A program made the translations under genes and the position numbers. Below, piece after piece: positions 17,789-26,983 of a stretch of 64,000 bases of DNA. Location: positions 3,223,001 to 3,287,000 of the forward strand of contig NC_020291.1 of the NCBI RefSeq assembly GCF_000340885.1, in the 5' to 3' direction. The notes beneath the pieces are model-generated. The model worked only from the letters and a program-made list of their open reading frames with translations. It was not told where the DNA came from and made no database searches. The stretch is from Clostridium saccharoperbutylacetonicum N1-4(HMT) (GTDB taxonomy: Bacteria > Bacillota > Clostridia > Clostridiales > Clostridiaceae). Positions within the stretch are counted from its first letter, which is position 1; each line of letters starts with the position of its first letter.

Positions 17789-19462
17789 ATGAAAATAGAA
17801 AAACTTCAAACTGATGTCTTAATCATTGGTGGTGGGACAGCAGGATGTTATGGAGCAATTACCATAGCTGAAAATTCTAATAAGAGCGTTATAGTTTTGG
17901 ACAAGGCTAACATAAAGCGAAGTGGCTGCTTAGCAGCTGGTGTTAATGCACTTAATGCGTACATTGTAAAGGGAAGAAAGCCACAGGATTATGTTGATTA
18001 TGCAAAACAAGATGCAGAAGAAATAGTTAGAGAAGACTTGCTTTTAACAATGTCAGAAAATCTAAATAAGGTTACTAAAAGACTTGAAGACTTTGGACTC
18101 GTAATATTAAAAGATGAAAATGGCGAATATGTAGCTAGAGGGAACAGAAATATAAAAATTAATGGTGAGAATATAAAACCATTATTAGCAAATGAAGTTA
18201 CAAAACATTTAAATATTAATGTTTTAAATGGAGTAAATGCAATTGAGTATATAGTAGAAGACAATGAAATAGTAGGTGCTTATGCTGCATCAGTCCATGA
18301 AGATATATTTTATGTAATAGAAGCAAAGGCAGTGATTTGTGCAACAGGAGGAGCAGCTGGATTATACAAACCTAATAATCCTGGTTTCTCAAGACATAAA
18401 ATGTGGTATAGTCCATTTAATACAGGTGCAGGTTTTGCTATGGGAATAAAAGCTGGAGCAGAAATGACAACTTTTGAAATGAGATTTATAGCTTTAAGGT
18501 GTAAGGATACTATATCGCCTACTGGAACTTTAGCTCAAGGAGTTGGAGCAGAACAGGTAAATGCTTTAGGCGAAGAATATCAATATAAATACGGAAATAC
18601 TACAGCTCAAAGAGTATATGGAACAGTTAAAGAGACTTTAGAAGGAAGAGGGCCTTGTTATTTAAAAACTGAAGGAATAACAAAGAAACAAGATGAAGAT
18701 TTAATGAAGGCATATCTTAACATGTCTCCAAGCCAAACTTTAAAATGGATTGAAAATGGCAAGGGACCAAGTGAAGATAATGTTGAGATAGAAGGTACTG
18801 AACCATATATTGTTGGAGGTCATACAGCAAGTGGATATTGGGTTGATACTGATAGAAGCACAACAATTAAAGGTCTTTATGCAGCAGGAGATGTAGCAGG
18901 AGGATGTCCACAAAAATATGTAACTGGAGCTTTAGTTGAAGGTGAAATAGCAGCGTTAGCAGCTTTAAATTATATAGATGGAAAAGAAAATAAAGAGATT
19001 AAAGAAGAAGTTATAAAAGATAAAGTTAATTATATTAATAAGTTCTTAAATAATGAAAAAGATTTATTTGGTATTGATGACTTAGAAGAAGCTATGCAAA
19101 AAGTAATGGATACTTATGCTGGTGGAATAGGAAGTCATTATCAATATAATGAGACGCAATTAAACTTAGCTGAAGAAAAAATAGAAAACCTTGAATCTTT
19201 AAGTGAAAATTTAAAAGCTGAAGATATGTATGAGTTGATGAAAGTCTTTGAATTAAAAGAGAGACTAACAGTTTGTAAAACTGTTATAGCTCACTTAAGA
19301 GCAAGAAAAGAAACTAGATGGCATAGCTTTGGAGAAAACCTAGATTATCCAGAAAAAGATGATGACAAATGGTTAAAGTATGTTAATTCTAAATTTGAAG
19401 ATGGAAAAGTAAAAATAATCTTTAGAGATTTAATAAATGGTGGTGATAAATATGAGCATTAA
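17789..19462 (+). CDS. aprA: Adenylylsulfate reductase alpha-type flavoprotein
   Basis: 557 residues of the fumarate-reductase/AprA flavoprotein superfamily. The N-terminal FAD motif is DVLIIGGGTAGCYGAIT, and a C-terminal FAD segment reads GLYAAGDVAGGCPQK. The gene lies between a sulfate transporter and cysDN, next to a 4Fe-4S protein, as in the clostridial assimilatory sulfate cluster (I recall the same order in C. acetobutylicum). It should reduce adenylylsulfate to sulfite and AMP in the cytoplasm. It is shorter than dissimilatory AprA enzymes, so exact assignment rests on context. Confidence 0.85.
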   Translation: MKIEKLQTDVLIIGGGTAGCYGAITIAENSNKSVIVLDKANIKRSGCLAAGVNALNAYIVKGRKPQDYVDYAKQDAEEIVREDLLLTMSENLNKVTKRLEDFGLVILKDENGEYVARGNRNIKINGENIKPLLANEVTKHLNINVLNGVNAIEYIVEDNEIVGAYAASVHEDIFYVIEAKAVICATGGAAGLYKPNNPGFSRHKMWYSPFNTGAGFAMGIKAGAEMTTFEMRFIALRCKDTISPTGTLAQGVGAEQVNALGEEYQYKYGNTTAQRVYGTVKETLEGRGPCYLKTEGITKKQDEDLMKAYLNMSPSQTLKWIENGKGPSEDNVEIEGTEPYIVGGHTASGYWVDTDRSTTIKGLYAAGDVAGGCPQKYVTGALVEGEIAALAALNYIDGKENKEIKEEVIKDKVNYINKFLNNEKDLFGIDDLEEAMQKVMDTYAGGIGSHYQYNETQLNLAEEKIENLESLSENLKAEDMYELMKVFELKERLTVCKTVIAHLRARKETRWHSFGENLDYPEKDDDKWLKYVNSKFEDGKVKIIFRDLINGGDKYEH

Positions 19463-19766
19463 AATTGATAAAAATCTCTGCGTAGGTTGTACAAAATGCA
19501 AAAATGTTTGTCCAGGAAATTTAATAACTATGGATGAAGATAATAAAGCAATCATCAAATACCCTAAAGATTGTTGGGGCTGTGCATCTTGTATAAAAGA
19601 ATGTAAAGCTCTTGCTATAAAGTACTATTTAGGTGCTGACATGGGTGGAAAAGGAAGTCTGCTTTATGTAAAAGAAGATAAGGATATTATGTCTTGGATA
19701 ATTGAAAAGAGTCATGGAGAGAAAAAAATAATAGAGGTTAATAAGAAAAACTCCAACGAATACTAG
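19452..19766 (+). CDS. aprB: AprB-type 4Fe-4S ferredoxin subunit
   Basis: 104 residues from ATG at 19452, which overlaps the end of the upstream flavoprotein by 11 bases. Two cluster-binding sets are seen: CVGCTKCKNVCPGN and CWGCASCIKECKA, so two [4Fe-4S] centres. It should supply electrons to the flavoprotein for adenylylsulfate reduction. The overlap and family pairing make a two-subunit enzyme very likely. A longer frame starting at 19437 lacks a better ribosome site. Confidence 0.87.
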   Translation: MSIKIDKNLCVGCTKCKNVCPGNLITMDEDNKAIIKYPKDCWGCASCIKECKALAIKYYLGADMGGKGSLLYVKEDKDIMSWIIEKSHGEKKIIEVNKKNSNEY

Positions 19767-19913
19767 GAAGCAGTTTATAGGTATGGTTGAAAAGCCTAGG
19801 GCTTTTTGGAAAGGAGATATAAAAAAGTACGCAGCACAATTAGGAGTTTTTTACCTAAAATGCAGGTTAAAGCATTAAGCATAATAAATTTTAATAAAAC
19901 AGGGGGATTACTA

Positions 19914-20813
19914 ATGAGTGAATTATCACATCTTGACAAATTAGAAGCAGAAGCAATTTATATTATTAGAGAGGTAGCAGCAGAATGTGAAAAGCCAGTA
20001 ATGTTATATTCTATTGGTAAAGATAGTTCTGTTATGCTACACCTTGCAATGAAAGCATTTTATCCTGAAAAGCCACCATTTCCTTTTATGCATATTGATA
20101 CTACATGGAAGTTTAAAGAAATGATTGAATTTCGTGATAAGACAGCAGAAAAATTAGGAATTGAGATGATTGTCCATTCAAATGAAGATGGTATAAAGCA
20201 AAGAATTAATCCTTTTGACCATGGATCAGCTTATACTGATATCATGAAGACACAGGCTTTAAAACAAGGTTTAAGTAAATATGGTTTTACAGCAGCCTTT
20301 GGTGGTGGCCGTCGTGATGAAGAAAAATCTCGTGCGAAGGAAAGAATTTTCTCTTTTAGAAATGAAGCACAAGCCTGGGATCCTAAAAATCAGAGACCAG
20401 AAATGTGGAAACTTTATAATACTAAAATTAATAAAGGTGAAAGTATGAGAGTATTTCCAATTTCAAATTGGACTGAAAGCGATATTTGGCAATATATAAA
20501 GCGTGAAAATATTGATATAGTTCCTTTGTATTATGCAAAAGAAAGACCATGTATTGAACGTGATGGAAATATCATTATGGTTGATGATGATAGATTAAAG
20601 TTATTACCAGGCGAAAATGTAGAACACAAAAAGATAAGATTTAGAACCCTTGGTTGTTATCCATTAACAGGTGGTTTTGAATCAGATGCAGTTACTTTAG
20701 ATGCAATAATTGAAGAAACCCTTAGTGCTGTATCATCTGAAAGAACGACTAGAGTTATCGATAATGAAGCAGCAGGCAGTATGGAAAGAAGAAAGAGAGA
20801 GGGGTATTTCTAA
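19914..20813 (+). CDS. cysD: Sulfate adenylyltransferase subunit 2
   Basis: 299 residues from ATG at 19914, behind AGGGGG; a longer frame from 19806 would add 36 residues that do not match the family. The PP-loop is [19 protein letters not shown], followed by [10 protein letters not shown] and [15 protein letters not shown], all typical of CysD. With CysN it makes adenylylsulfate from sulfate and ATP. It follows the AprAB-like genes and precedes cysN by one base. Confidence 0.95.
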   Translation: MSELSHLDKLEAEAIYIIREVAAECEKPVMLYSIGKDSSVMLHLAMKAFYPEKPPFPFMHIDTTWKFKEMIEFRDKTAEKLGIEMIVHSNEDGIKQRINPFDHGSAYTDIMKTQALKQGLSKYGFTAAFGGGRRDEEKSRAKERIFSFRNEAQAWDPKNQRPEMWKLYNTKINKGESMRVFPISNWTESDIWQYIKRENIDIVPLYYAKERPCIERDGNIIMVDDDRLKLLPGENVEHKKIRFRTLGCYPLTGGFESDAVTLDAIIEETLSAVSSERTTRVIDNEAAGSMERRKREGYF

Positions 20814-20814
20814 G

Positions 20815-22539
20815 ATGAAGAGTTTATTAAAGTTTATAACATGTGGTAGCGTAGATGATGGTAAGTCTACTCTTATAGGACATATTTTATATGATTCAAA
20901 GCTTTTATATGCAGATCAGGAAAAAGCTTTAGAATTAGATAGTAAGGTTGGTAGCAGAGGTGGAGCAATAGATTATTCTCTATTATTAGATGGTTTAATG
21001 GCAGAACGTGAGCAGGGAATTACAATTGATGTTGCATATCGTTACTTTACAACTGATAATAGAAGCTTTATTGTAGCAGATACTCCAGGACATGAAGAAT
21101 ATACTAGAAACATGGCTGTTGGAGCATCTTTTGCAGAACTTTCTATAATATTGTTAGATGCAAAGCAAGGAGTATTAGTACAAACAAGAAGACATGCAAG
21201 AATATGCTCTTTAATGGGTGTAAAAAACTTTGTGTTTGCAGTAAACAAAATGGATTTAGTAGGATATAGCGAGGAAAGATTCTTAGAAATTGAAGCACAA
21301 ATTAAAGGTTTAGAAGAAGAACTTTCTTTAGAGAATGTTTATATAATACCAGTATCAGCTACTGAAGGTGATAATGTTACAAAGAAATCAAAAAATACAC
21401 CATGGTATGATGGTGATGCCCTTTTACCATATTTAGAAAATGTGGATATCAATACAAAGTCAGAAGAAGGCTTCTATATGCCAGTCCAAAGAGTGTGTAG
21501 ACCTAATCATACTTTTAGAGGCTTCCAAGGAGAAATTGAAGCTGGAAGTATTTCGGTAGGCGATGAAATTATAACGCTTCCTAGTAATGAGAAGGCATTA
21601 GTAAAAAGCATTCATATTACAAACAAAGACTCACAAAGTGCAGGAAAAGGACAGGCTGTTACAATACAACTTAATAAGGAAGTAGATGTATCTAGAGGAT
21701 GTGTGCTTACAAAAAACTCAAATATTAGAACTAGTAAGTCCTTTAGTACAAAAATTCTTTGGATGGATGATTCAGAATTAGCAGCAGGGAAAGAGTATTT
21801 TGTCAAAGTTGGAACAAAGATGTTAACTGGTGTTGTTACAGAGGTTAAATATAAAATAGATGTTAACACAGGAGAGCACTTGCCTACTAATGTTTTAACT
21901 AAAAACGAAATAGCAGCATGTAATATTTTACTTTCTGAAAAGATTGTAGTAGATAAATTTGATGCACATAAAACTTTAGGAGAGCTTATTTTAATAGATC
22001 GTATTACTAATATGACATCAGCGTGTGGTGTTATAGAAGGTATTAATAATAATGAGATTAAAAATGAAAAGTTTACTTTTGGATATAAAGAACTAAAAGC
22101 AAGAGGAGAGCTTTTTGAGGAATTTTATTATGAAGCGGAAACTTCGTCTATATTTAAATATAAAGCAGAAGAAAAAATTTATACTGTTGGTGATGAACTT
22201 CCTATAAAAGGTGATAGTTATGAATATCCTGAGAATTTTGATATATTAATTCTTCGTGATTGGATTGCAATTGAGGTTAGGAATAAAAAAATTACTAATA
22301 TCAAGTCAATTAATAATTATGAATATCAGGAACTTCCAATAATTAATGGAAGAGGCTTTGGAGTAAATGCGTATTCTACTGAGGAAGTTGCAAGTTTCTT
22401 AGAAGAATACAAAAATAATAATGAAAATTCTCTAGGAACTTTTTTAAGAAAATGGACTAAGTTTGAAATTTACAGAAGAATTGCATTTCATAGTACAAAT
22501 AGAGAAAAAACGGAAAAATCTAGAGACTATACAATTTAG
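20815..22539 (+). CDS. cysN: Sulfate adenylyltransferase subunit 1 with C-terminal extension
   Basis: 574 residues from ATG at 20815. GTPase motifs are in order: GSVDDGKSTLIGH, switch region with EREQGITID, DTPGHEEY, NKMD and SAT. Beta-barrel domains follow to about residue 420. It stimulates sulfate adenylylation by CysD through GTP hydrolysis. E. coli CysN is 475 residues; this protein has roughly 100-150 extra C-terminal residues (from about FTFGYKELKARGELF) that lack the kinase P-loop expected of CysC, so the extension is not an APS kinase. That agrees with the AprAB route, which needs no PAPS. Confidence 0.93.
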   Translation: MKSLLKFITCGSVDDGKSTLIGHILYDSKLLYADQEKALELDSKVGSRGGAIDYSLLLDGLMAEREQGITIDVAYRYFTTDNRSFIVADTPGHEEYTRNMAVGASFAELSIILLDAKQGVLVQTRRHARICSLMGVKNFVFAVNKMDLVGYSEERFLEIEAQIKGLEEELSLENVYIIPVSATEGDNVTKKSKNTPWYDGDALLPYLENVDINTKSEEGFYMPVQRVCRPNHTFRGFQGEIEAGSISVGDEIITLPSNEKALVKSIHITNKDSQSAGKGQAVTIQLNKEVDVSRGCVLTKNSNIRTSKSFSTKILWMDDSELAAGKEYFVKVGTKMLTGVVTEVKYKIDVNTGEHLPTNVLTKNEIAACNILLSEKIVVDKFDAHKTLGELILIDRITNMTSACGVIEGINNNEIKNEKFTFGYKELKARGELFEEFYYEAETSSIFKYKAEEKIYTVGDELPIKGDSYEYPENFDILILRDWIAIEVRNKKITNIKSINNYEYQELPIINGRGFGVNAYSTEEVASFLEEYKNNNENSLGTFLRKWTKFEIYRRIAFHSTNREKTEKSRDYTI

Positions 22540-22573
22540 AGATAAATAATTATAGAAATTACTATAAAAGTTT

Positions 22574-22612
22574 AAGCCATACTTATAAAGTATTTTATAT
22601 GTATGGCTTTAT
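22574..22612 (+). terminator. Terminator of the sulfate operon
   Basis: AAGCCATAC (22574-22582) pairs with GTATGGCTT (22601-22609), followed by a short T-rich tract. Confidence 0.8.
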
Positions 22613-22795
22613 TAATAAAACTTAATAAATATTCTTTTAAAATTAATATAATTAATTTAAGATGAATATTATTAATAAATTATTAAATTTTATTAAAAAA
22701 CGGAATGTTTTACCAAAATTAGAAAAAATAATACTTTTAATATACTGATTTATATATTATAGTAATAATATAATATAATTAGGAGGGAAGAGGCT

Positions 22796-23041
22796 ATGAA
22801 ATCAACAGGAATTGTAAGAAAAGTTGATGAACTTGGAAGAGTTGTAATTCCAAAAGAAACAAGAGAATTACTTTCTATTGCTGTAGGTGATTCGTTAGAA
22901 ATATTTAAAGATGAAAATACAGTAATATTAAGGAAATATGCTCCTGGATGTACTTTTTGCGGTAATATGAAAAGCATTACCCAATATAAAGGTGTATTTA
23001 TCTGTGAAGAATGTATGGAGAACTTAAAATCAAATACATAA
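22796..23041 (+). CDS. AbrB/SpoVT-family transition regulator
   Basis: 81 residues. The N-terminal swapped-hairpin domain (1-47) reads STGIVRKVDELGRVVIPKE, the AbrB signature. A C-terminal tail carries two CxxC pairs (CTFCGNM and CEEC), a small zinc-ribbon typical of clostridial AbrB paralogues. These dimeric DNA-binding proteins control transition-state genes. Ribosome site AGGAGGGAAG precedes ATG. The gene is monocistronic, with a terminator at 23078. Confidence 0.92.
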   Translation: MKSTGIVRKVDELGRVVIPKETRELLSIAVGDSLEIFKDENTVILRKYAPGCTFCGNMKSITQYKGVFICEECMENLKSNT

Positions 23042-23077
23042 AATTGTATGGCATAATTTGATGATAAAAGGGCCTTG

Positions 23078-23110
23078 ATACCGCATGTTCAATTGAATTT
23101 GCGGTATTTT
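23078..23110 (+). terminator. Terminator after the AbrB-family gene
   Basis: ATACCGCA (23078-23085) with TGCGGTAT (23100-23107), then TTTT. Confidence 0.8.
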
Positions 23111-23153
23111 GGTATTATGTAATTATATATAATAAGAAGAAGAGGTGTTTTTA

Positions 23154-23777
23154 ATGAAAGTATTGCTTATTAATGGAAGCCCTAAGGATAAAGGTTGTAC
23201 TTATACAGCTTTAAGTGAAATTGTAAAAGAATTAGAAGAGGAAAATATAGAAACTGAGATTTTTAATGTAGGAAATAAACCAATAAGAGGCTGTATAGGT
23301 TGTGGTGGATGCAGAGAAAGTAATAAGTGTGTATTTAATGATGATTGTGTAAATGAGATTATAGAAAAAGCCAAAGAATGTGATGGATTTATCTTTGGTT
23401 CACCTGTACATTATGCTGCTGCCTCTGGAGCAATAACCTCAGTATTAGATAGATTTTTCTATTCTTATGGTAAATTTCTTGCAAATAAGCCTGGCGCAGC
23501 AATTGTAAGCTGTCGCCGTGGTGGTTCTACAGCTGCATTTGAGCAATTAAATAAATATTTTACCATTTCAAATATGCCTATAGTATCATCTCAATATTGG
23601 AATATGGTTCATGGAAATACTCCTGAAGAAGTTAAGCAAGATTTAGAAGGAATGCAGACAATGAGAACTTTAGGAAAAAATATGGCCTGGCTATTAAAAT
23701 GTATTAATGCTGGTAAGGAAGCTGGAATTGAGATTCCAGAAAGAGAAGCTAAAACATTTACTAATTTTATTCGTTAG
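23154..23777 (+). CDS. NADPH-dependent FMN reductase / iron-sulfur flavoprotein
   Basis: 207 residues from ATG at 23154, with AGAGGTG upstream; the earlier in-frame start at 23145 overlaps that site. Flavodoxin-like fold: LLINGSPKDKGCTYTAL (FMN phosphate loop), a Cys-rich segment CIGCGGCRESNKC that could hold an iron-sulfur centre, and GSPVHYAAASGAITSVLDRF. This pattern matches small iron-sulfur flavoproteins of anaerobes that move electrons or reduce quinones and nitro compounds. It stands alone between two terminators. Confidence 0.85.
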   Translation: MKVLLINGSPKDKGCTYTALSEIVKELEEENIETEIFNVGNKPIRGCIGCGGCRESNKCVFNDDCVNEIIEKAKECDGFIFGSPVHYAAASGAITSVLDRFFYSYGKFLANKPGAAIVSCRRGGSTAAFEQLNKYFTISNMPIVSSQYWNMVHGNTPEEVKQDLEGMQTMRTLGKNMAWLLKCINAGKEAGIEIPEREAKTFTNFIR

Positions 23778-23806
23778 TAAGGAAAAATTTAGTGATACAA
23801 TAATTT

Positions 23807-23854
23807 AATCCATACTCATTCTTAGATATAGATTTAAAATGAGTATGGATTTTT
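23807..23854 (+). terminator. Terminator between converging genes
   Basis: Perfect 14-bp stem AATCCATACTCATT (23807-23820) / AATGAGTATGGATT (23838-23851) with T residues on the plus-strand side. Confidence 0.85.
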
Positions 23855-23884
23855 AATTATAAAAAACTTGTAAATAAATTTTAA

Positions 23885-25132
23885 TTAATTAATTAGTTGA
23901 TTATATGTTAAGAGTTTAAAAGAAAGTTCTAATTTTAGTAATTTATTGGTACTATCAAAAGATATATCAAATAAATTTTGAATTTTATTTAAGCGATAAA
24001 AGAAGGTACTTCTATGTATATTTAGTTTGTGAGAAGTCTCATTTGCATTTCTATTATTTTCTATATAAGTCTTAAGAGTTTCATATAAGTCTGATTTATT
24101 CTCTTTATCAAAATCTATAAGCTTTCGAAGAAACGGATGAATTAAATTTTCTAAGCTTATCTTATACAAATCATTATTAGAATTGCTTGCCATGTAAAAC
24201 ATATAGTATTCAACGTAATCATCAAAGTAATATATATGTTTGCTGCTTTTCATGGATGAAGATAATTTCAAAGTATATATAGTTTGATAAAAGAAGTCTT
24301 TAATGAACTTTAAATTTTTAAAAACAAAACTGATTCCACACTTTAAGTTATTTAATTTTAAAAATTCTAGGAGACTATCTTCAGCAGTGATCACATATTC
24401 ATTAGAATTACTTACTAGAATTATAATCATGTCTTTGTAATATGCAGCTATAGAATTTCCTAATATATTTTTTAATTGATTAATTAGTTGCTGTAATCCG
24501 AAATTATGTCTAAAATCGTTATATTTTTGTTTGAAAGGTATAGAGAGCATTAATAAATTTTCTTCTAAATTAAATTTACTAAATTGCAATCGCTTTTTGA
24601 AATATTCAAGGTTATCAATTTTATTTTCTAATAAATCTACTAAATAATATTCTTCAGCTAAGCCAGAGTTGCTTATAAATAAATTTTCTTTTTGAATTTG
24701 TATGGATAGAACCTTGGAGAGTATGTCCGTATATTCTAAATCACTCTCTTTCAATTTCCGAATGCTTTCTAAGACACCAATATAACCAATAGTTATATTA
24801 TTGATTTTGACAGAGCAAAAAATCAAATTTTGTTCAGAATAATGAAAGAAAGAATTACTTGTATTATAAATTGTATCGATGCACTTAGATTTTTGCATAA
24901 GATTAATTGTATCAAATATAAGATAATTTTCTCCATTGTAAGTTTCAATGCTTGAATTTTCAGCTTCAGCATATTTAGAACGGGTAATAATTCTATAACT
25001 TGTATCTAAAAGAAAAATAGGATTTTGCAAAAAACTTTCGGCTTGATTTAGAATTTCATCTATGGTGTCTTGTGAAAATAAAGTATCATATAAATCTAAC
25101 TTTTTCTTAGTTAAGTCATTTTTTTCATTCAT
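23885..25132 (-). CDS. PucR-family transcriptional regulator
   Basis: 415 residues. The N-terminal half (about 1-160) looks like a ligand-sensing GAF-type domain; the middle is a GGDEF-like or PucR linker region. The C-terminus (about 350-410) is the PucR helix-turn-helix: YIENNRNANETSHKLNIHRSTFFYRL. Such regulators act as activators or repressors of purine, amino acid or aromatic metabolism. It is divergent from the flavoprotein gene at 25344, which is the probable target. Ribosome site AGGAGATA precedes the ATG on the minus strand. Confidence 0.85.
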   Translation of the reverse strand: MNEKNDLTKKKLDLYDTLFSQDTIDEILNQAESFLQNPIFLLDTSYRIITRSKYAEAENSSIETYNGENYLIFDTINLMQKSKCIDTIYNTSNSFFHYSEQNLIFCSVKINNITIGYIGVLESIRKLKESDLEYTDILSKVLSIQIQKENLFISNSGLAEEYYLVDLLENKIDNLEYFKKRLQFSKFNLEENLLMLSIPFKQKYNDFRHNFGLQQLINQLKNILGNSIAAYYKDMIIILVSNSNEYVITAEDSLLEFLKLNNLKCGISFVFKNLKFIKDFFYQTIYTLKLSSSMKSSKHIYYFDDYVEYYMFYMASNSNNDLYKISLENLIHPFLRKLIDFDKENKSDLYETLKTYIENNRNANETSHKLNIHRSTFFYRLNKIQNLFDISFDSTNKLLKLELSFKLLTYNQLIN

Positions 25133-25343
25133 AAGTATCTCCTAAATTATAATCATATTAGAAAAATGTCTAAGTTATATACAATTTAAAGTGCTTTTTT
25201 CAGACTTTTTTCTGATGTAGTCAATTTTCAATCATGTTAATATTATAACAAATGAATTAGTTTTGTAAGTCAAAAATAATTTATAAATTAAATATTGTAG
25301 AAAAATAATATAAAAAATTAATGTTACAAAAGGAGATTTAATT

Positions 25344-26285
25344 ATGGCTTTTACTGTATTAGGAATCACTGCAGGAAGAAAGGATTCAAATTCTGAAATT
25401 TTACTTAAAGAAGCGTTACTTGCATGTCAGGAACAAGGTGCAGAAGTTAAGATGATAAACTTAAGAGATTATAATATTATAGAATGTTCAGGTTGTACAG
25501 TATGTACACATGGTATGACTAATGGAAAGAATGTTGGATGTACTTTAAGTAAAAAAGATGACAAAGAAGCTATTATGGAGGTTATGTTAAATGTAGATGC
25601 AATAATTGCATCAGCACCAACATATGATTTAATGCCAACAGCAACATTTTCTAAATTTATGCATAGAAATTTAGCATATGAATCAGCCTTTTTAGAATCT
25701 ATTGGAGCTATAGAACATAAAGATAGAGTCGCTGGCTTAATTGCTGTAGGAGGTTCTACTCGTTCATGGCAGTCAATGGCCTTAGAAAGTATGCAAGCTA
25801 CTTGTTTCACAAATGACTTTAATGTTGTAGATATGTATTTAGCAACAAGAGTACCAGCTCCAAAACAATGTTTACTACATGATGATATGCTTGAACGTGC
25901 TCATAAGATGGGTGAAAATATAATGAAATCATTAAATACACCAGTAGCAGAAAGAAAATGGCTTGGTGATGAAGGTATGGGATGGTGTCCACATTGTCAT
26001 TCAAATGCGTTGATTTTAGGAGAACCACAATGGGATGGATTATTGTTCCCAGTTGAATGCCAAGTATGTGGTGCAGGCGGTAATTTAGAAAAGACAGAAG
26101 GAGGTAAGTGGAAGTTTGTAATTCAAGAAGATGGATTGAGTCGTGATCGTACAGATACTAAAGGTAGACAAGAACATGTAAAAGAAATTATGCATACACA
26201 AGGTGGTTTCTATACAGAAGAAAATTTAGCCACTGTTAAAGAAAAATTTATTAAATATAAAGATTTGAAATTCCCAACTATATAA
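25344..26285 (+). CDS. Flavodoxin-fold oxidoreductase with zinc-ribbon tail (copy 1)
   Basis: 313 residues. N-terminal NADPH-dependent FMN reductase fold: LGITAGRKDSNSEILLKEAL with FMN loop, a CSGCTVCTHG cysteine set near residue 50, and APTYDLMPTATFSKFMHR. The C-terminal third has a four-Cys ribbon, CPHCHSNAL...CQVCGAGG, like rubredoxin or zinc-ribbon folds. A paralogue of equal length is at 43352. The substrate is unknown. Ribosome site AAAGGAGA precedes ATG. It is divergent from a PucR-type regulator that may control it. Confidence 0.83.
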   Translation: MAFTVLGITAGRKDSNSEILLKEALLACQEQGAEVKMINLRDYNIIECSGCTVCTHGMTNGKNVGCTLSKKDDKEAIMEVMLNVDAIIASAPTYDLMPTATFSKFMHRNLAYESAFLESIGAIEHKDRVAGLIAVGGSTRSWQSMALESMQATCFTNDFNVVDMYLATRVPAPKQCLLHDDMLERAHKMGENIMKSLNTPVAERKWLGDEGMGWCPHCHSNALILGEPQWDGLLFPVECQVCGAGGNLEKTEGGKWKFVIQEDGLSRDRTDTKGRQEHVKEIMHTQGGFYTEENLATVKEKFIKYKDLKFPTI

Positions 26286-26325
26286 TAAAGTTTATTTTAT
26301 TTAGAATTAAACCAACTACGTTTGG

Positions 26326-26356
26326 ACTGCTTAATGCTAGCTTGGCATTAAGCAGT
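26326..26356. terminator. Bidirectional terminator
   Basis: Perfect 12-bp stem ACTGCTTAATGC (26326-26337) / GCATTAAGCAGT (26345-26356) between converging genes. Confidence 0.8.
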
Positions 26357-26402
26357 TCATTTTACGTTCAATTTTAACTTTTAAAGAGTTGGATAATTTA
26401 TA

Positions 26403-26825
26403 TTATTTACTGTTTGTAATACTGTTTTCCATAACAAGTTCCATTAACTTTTCAAAAACATCACTTTCTATTTTACTAAAGCCTTCGAGCAGAAAATTAT
26501 GCCACCTATCTTGGATTTCTATAATCTTAGGATAGATTTTTATAGCTTTTTCTGTAGGAAAAACATTAAATGCACGCCTGTCGAATGAATTAATTTTTTT
26601 TGTTATATATCCTTCTGCTTCTAGTTGGCCTAAGAATTTTGTAACTGTACTTTTATCTATAATTAATTTATTGGACAATTCATCTTGTGTCTGTCCTGGA
26701 GTTTCGCAGATACAAACTATATATATGAATTGACCGCTTTTTAATTCAAGTTTTTCAAGATTCTCCTTATAAAATATCTGAGTACGACGATGGGCTACAG
26801 ATATAAATTTTGATAAATTATTCAT
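26403..26825 (-). CDS. MarR-family regulator
   Basis: 140 residues. Winged helix-turn-helix: TQDELSNKLIIDKSTVTKFLGQLEAEGYI followed by the wing (NSFDRRAFNVFPTEKA), typical of MarR dimers. It should repress its own promoter and a divergent one, since the same 14-base operator covers both start sites (26847 and 26965). No target gene is left on the divergent side: the next gene starts at 27581. Ribosome site AAAGGGAGC precedes ATG on the minus strand. Confidence 0.88.
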   Translation of the reverse strand: MNNLSKFISVAHRRTQIFYKENLEKLELKSGQFIYIVCICETPGQTQDELSNKLIIDKSTVTKFLGQLEAEGYITKKINSFDRRAFNVFPTEKAIKIYPKIIEIQDRWHNFLLEGFSKIESDVFEKLMELVMENSITNSK

Positions 26826-26846
26826 AAAAAAGCTCCCTTTAATAAA

Positions 26847-26893
26847 GTTTCAAATGCAACATTGATTTTATAAAAAAAAACTATAAATGTCAA
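26847..26893 (-). promoter_or_regulatory. marR promoter with operator
   Basis: On the minus strand: TTGACA (26893-26888), 17-base spacer, TAAAAT (26870-26865). The operator GTTGCATTTGAAAC (26860-26847) covers the start point. The match to the operator at 26965 is 12 of 14 bases. Confidence 0.75.
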
Positions 26894-26931
26894 TGAAAAT
26901 ACCATAAATACCAGCAAATAATTCTTGTTTC

Positions 26932-26983
26932 TTGACAAATATGTAGAAGTAGTCTACAATAATAGTTGCATAAGAAACTATTA
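26932..26983 (+). promoter_or_regulatory. Divergent promoter with MarR operator, no gene downstream
   Basis: TTGACA (26932-26937), 17-base spacer, TACAAT (26955-26960). TGTAGA/TCTACA repeats lie in the spacer. The start region carries GTTGCATAAGAAAC (26965-26978) inside the perfect repeat AATAATAGTT / AACTATTATT. The promoter is well formed, yet no open reading frame follows for 600 bases. Confidence 0.75.

Noticed and set aside
19806..19913. 36-residue N-terminal extension of CysD
   Set aside because: No family match; the ATG at 19914 with AGGGGG upstream gives the standard start.
20710..20814. Longer CysN start overlapping the cysD gene
   Set aside because: The extra residues do not match CysN, while ATG at 20815 gives the normal N-terminus KSLLKFITCGSVDDGKST directly after the cysD stop.
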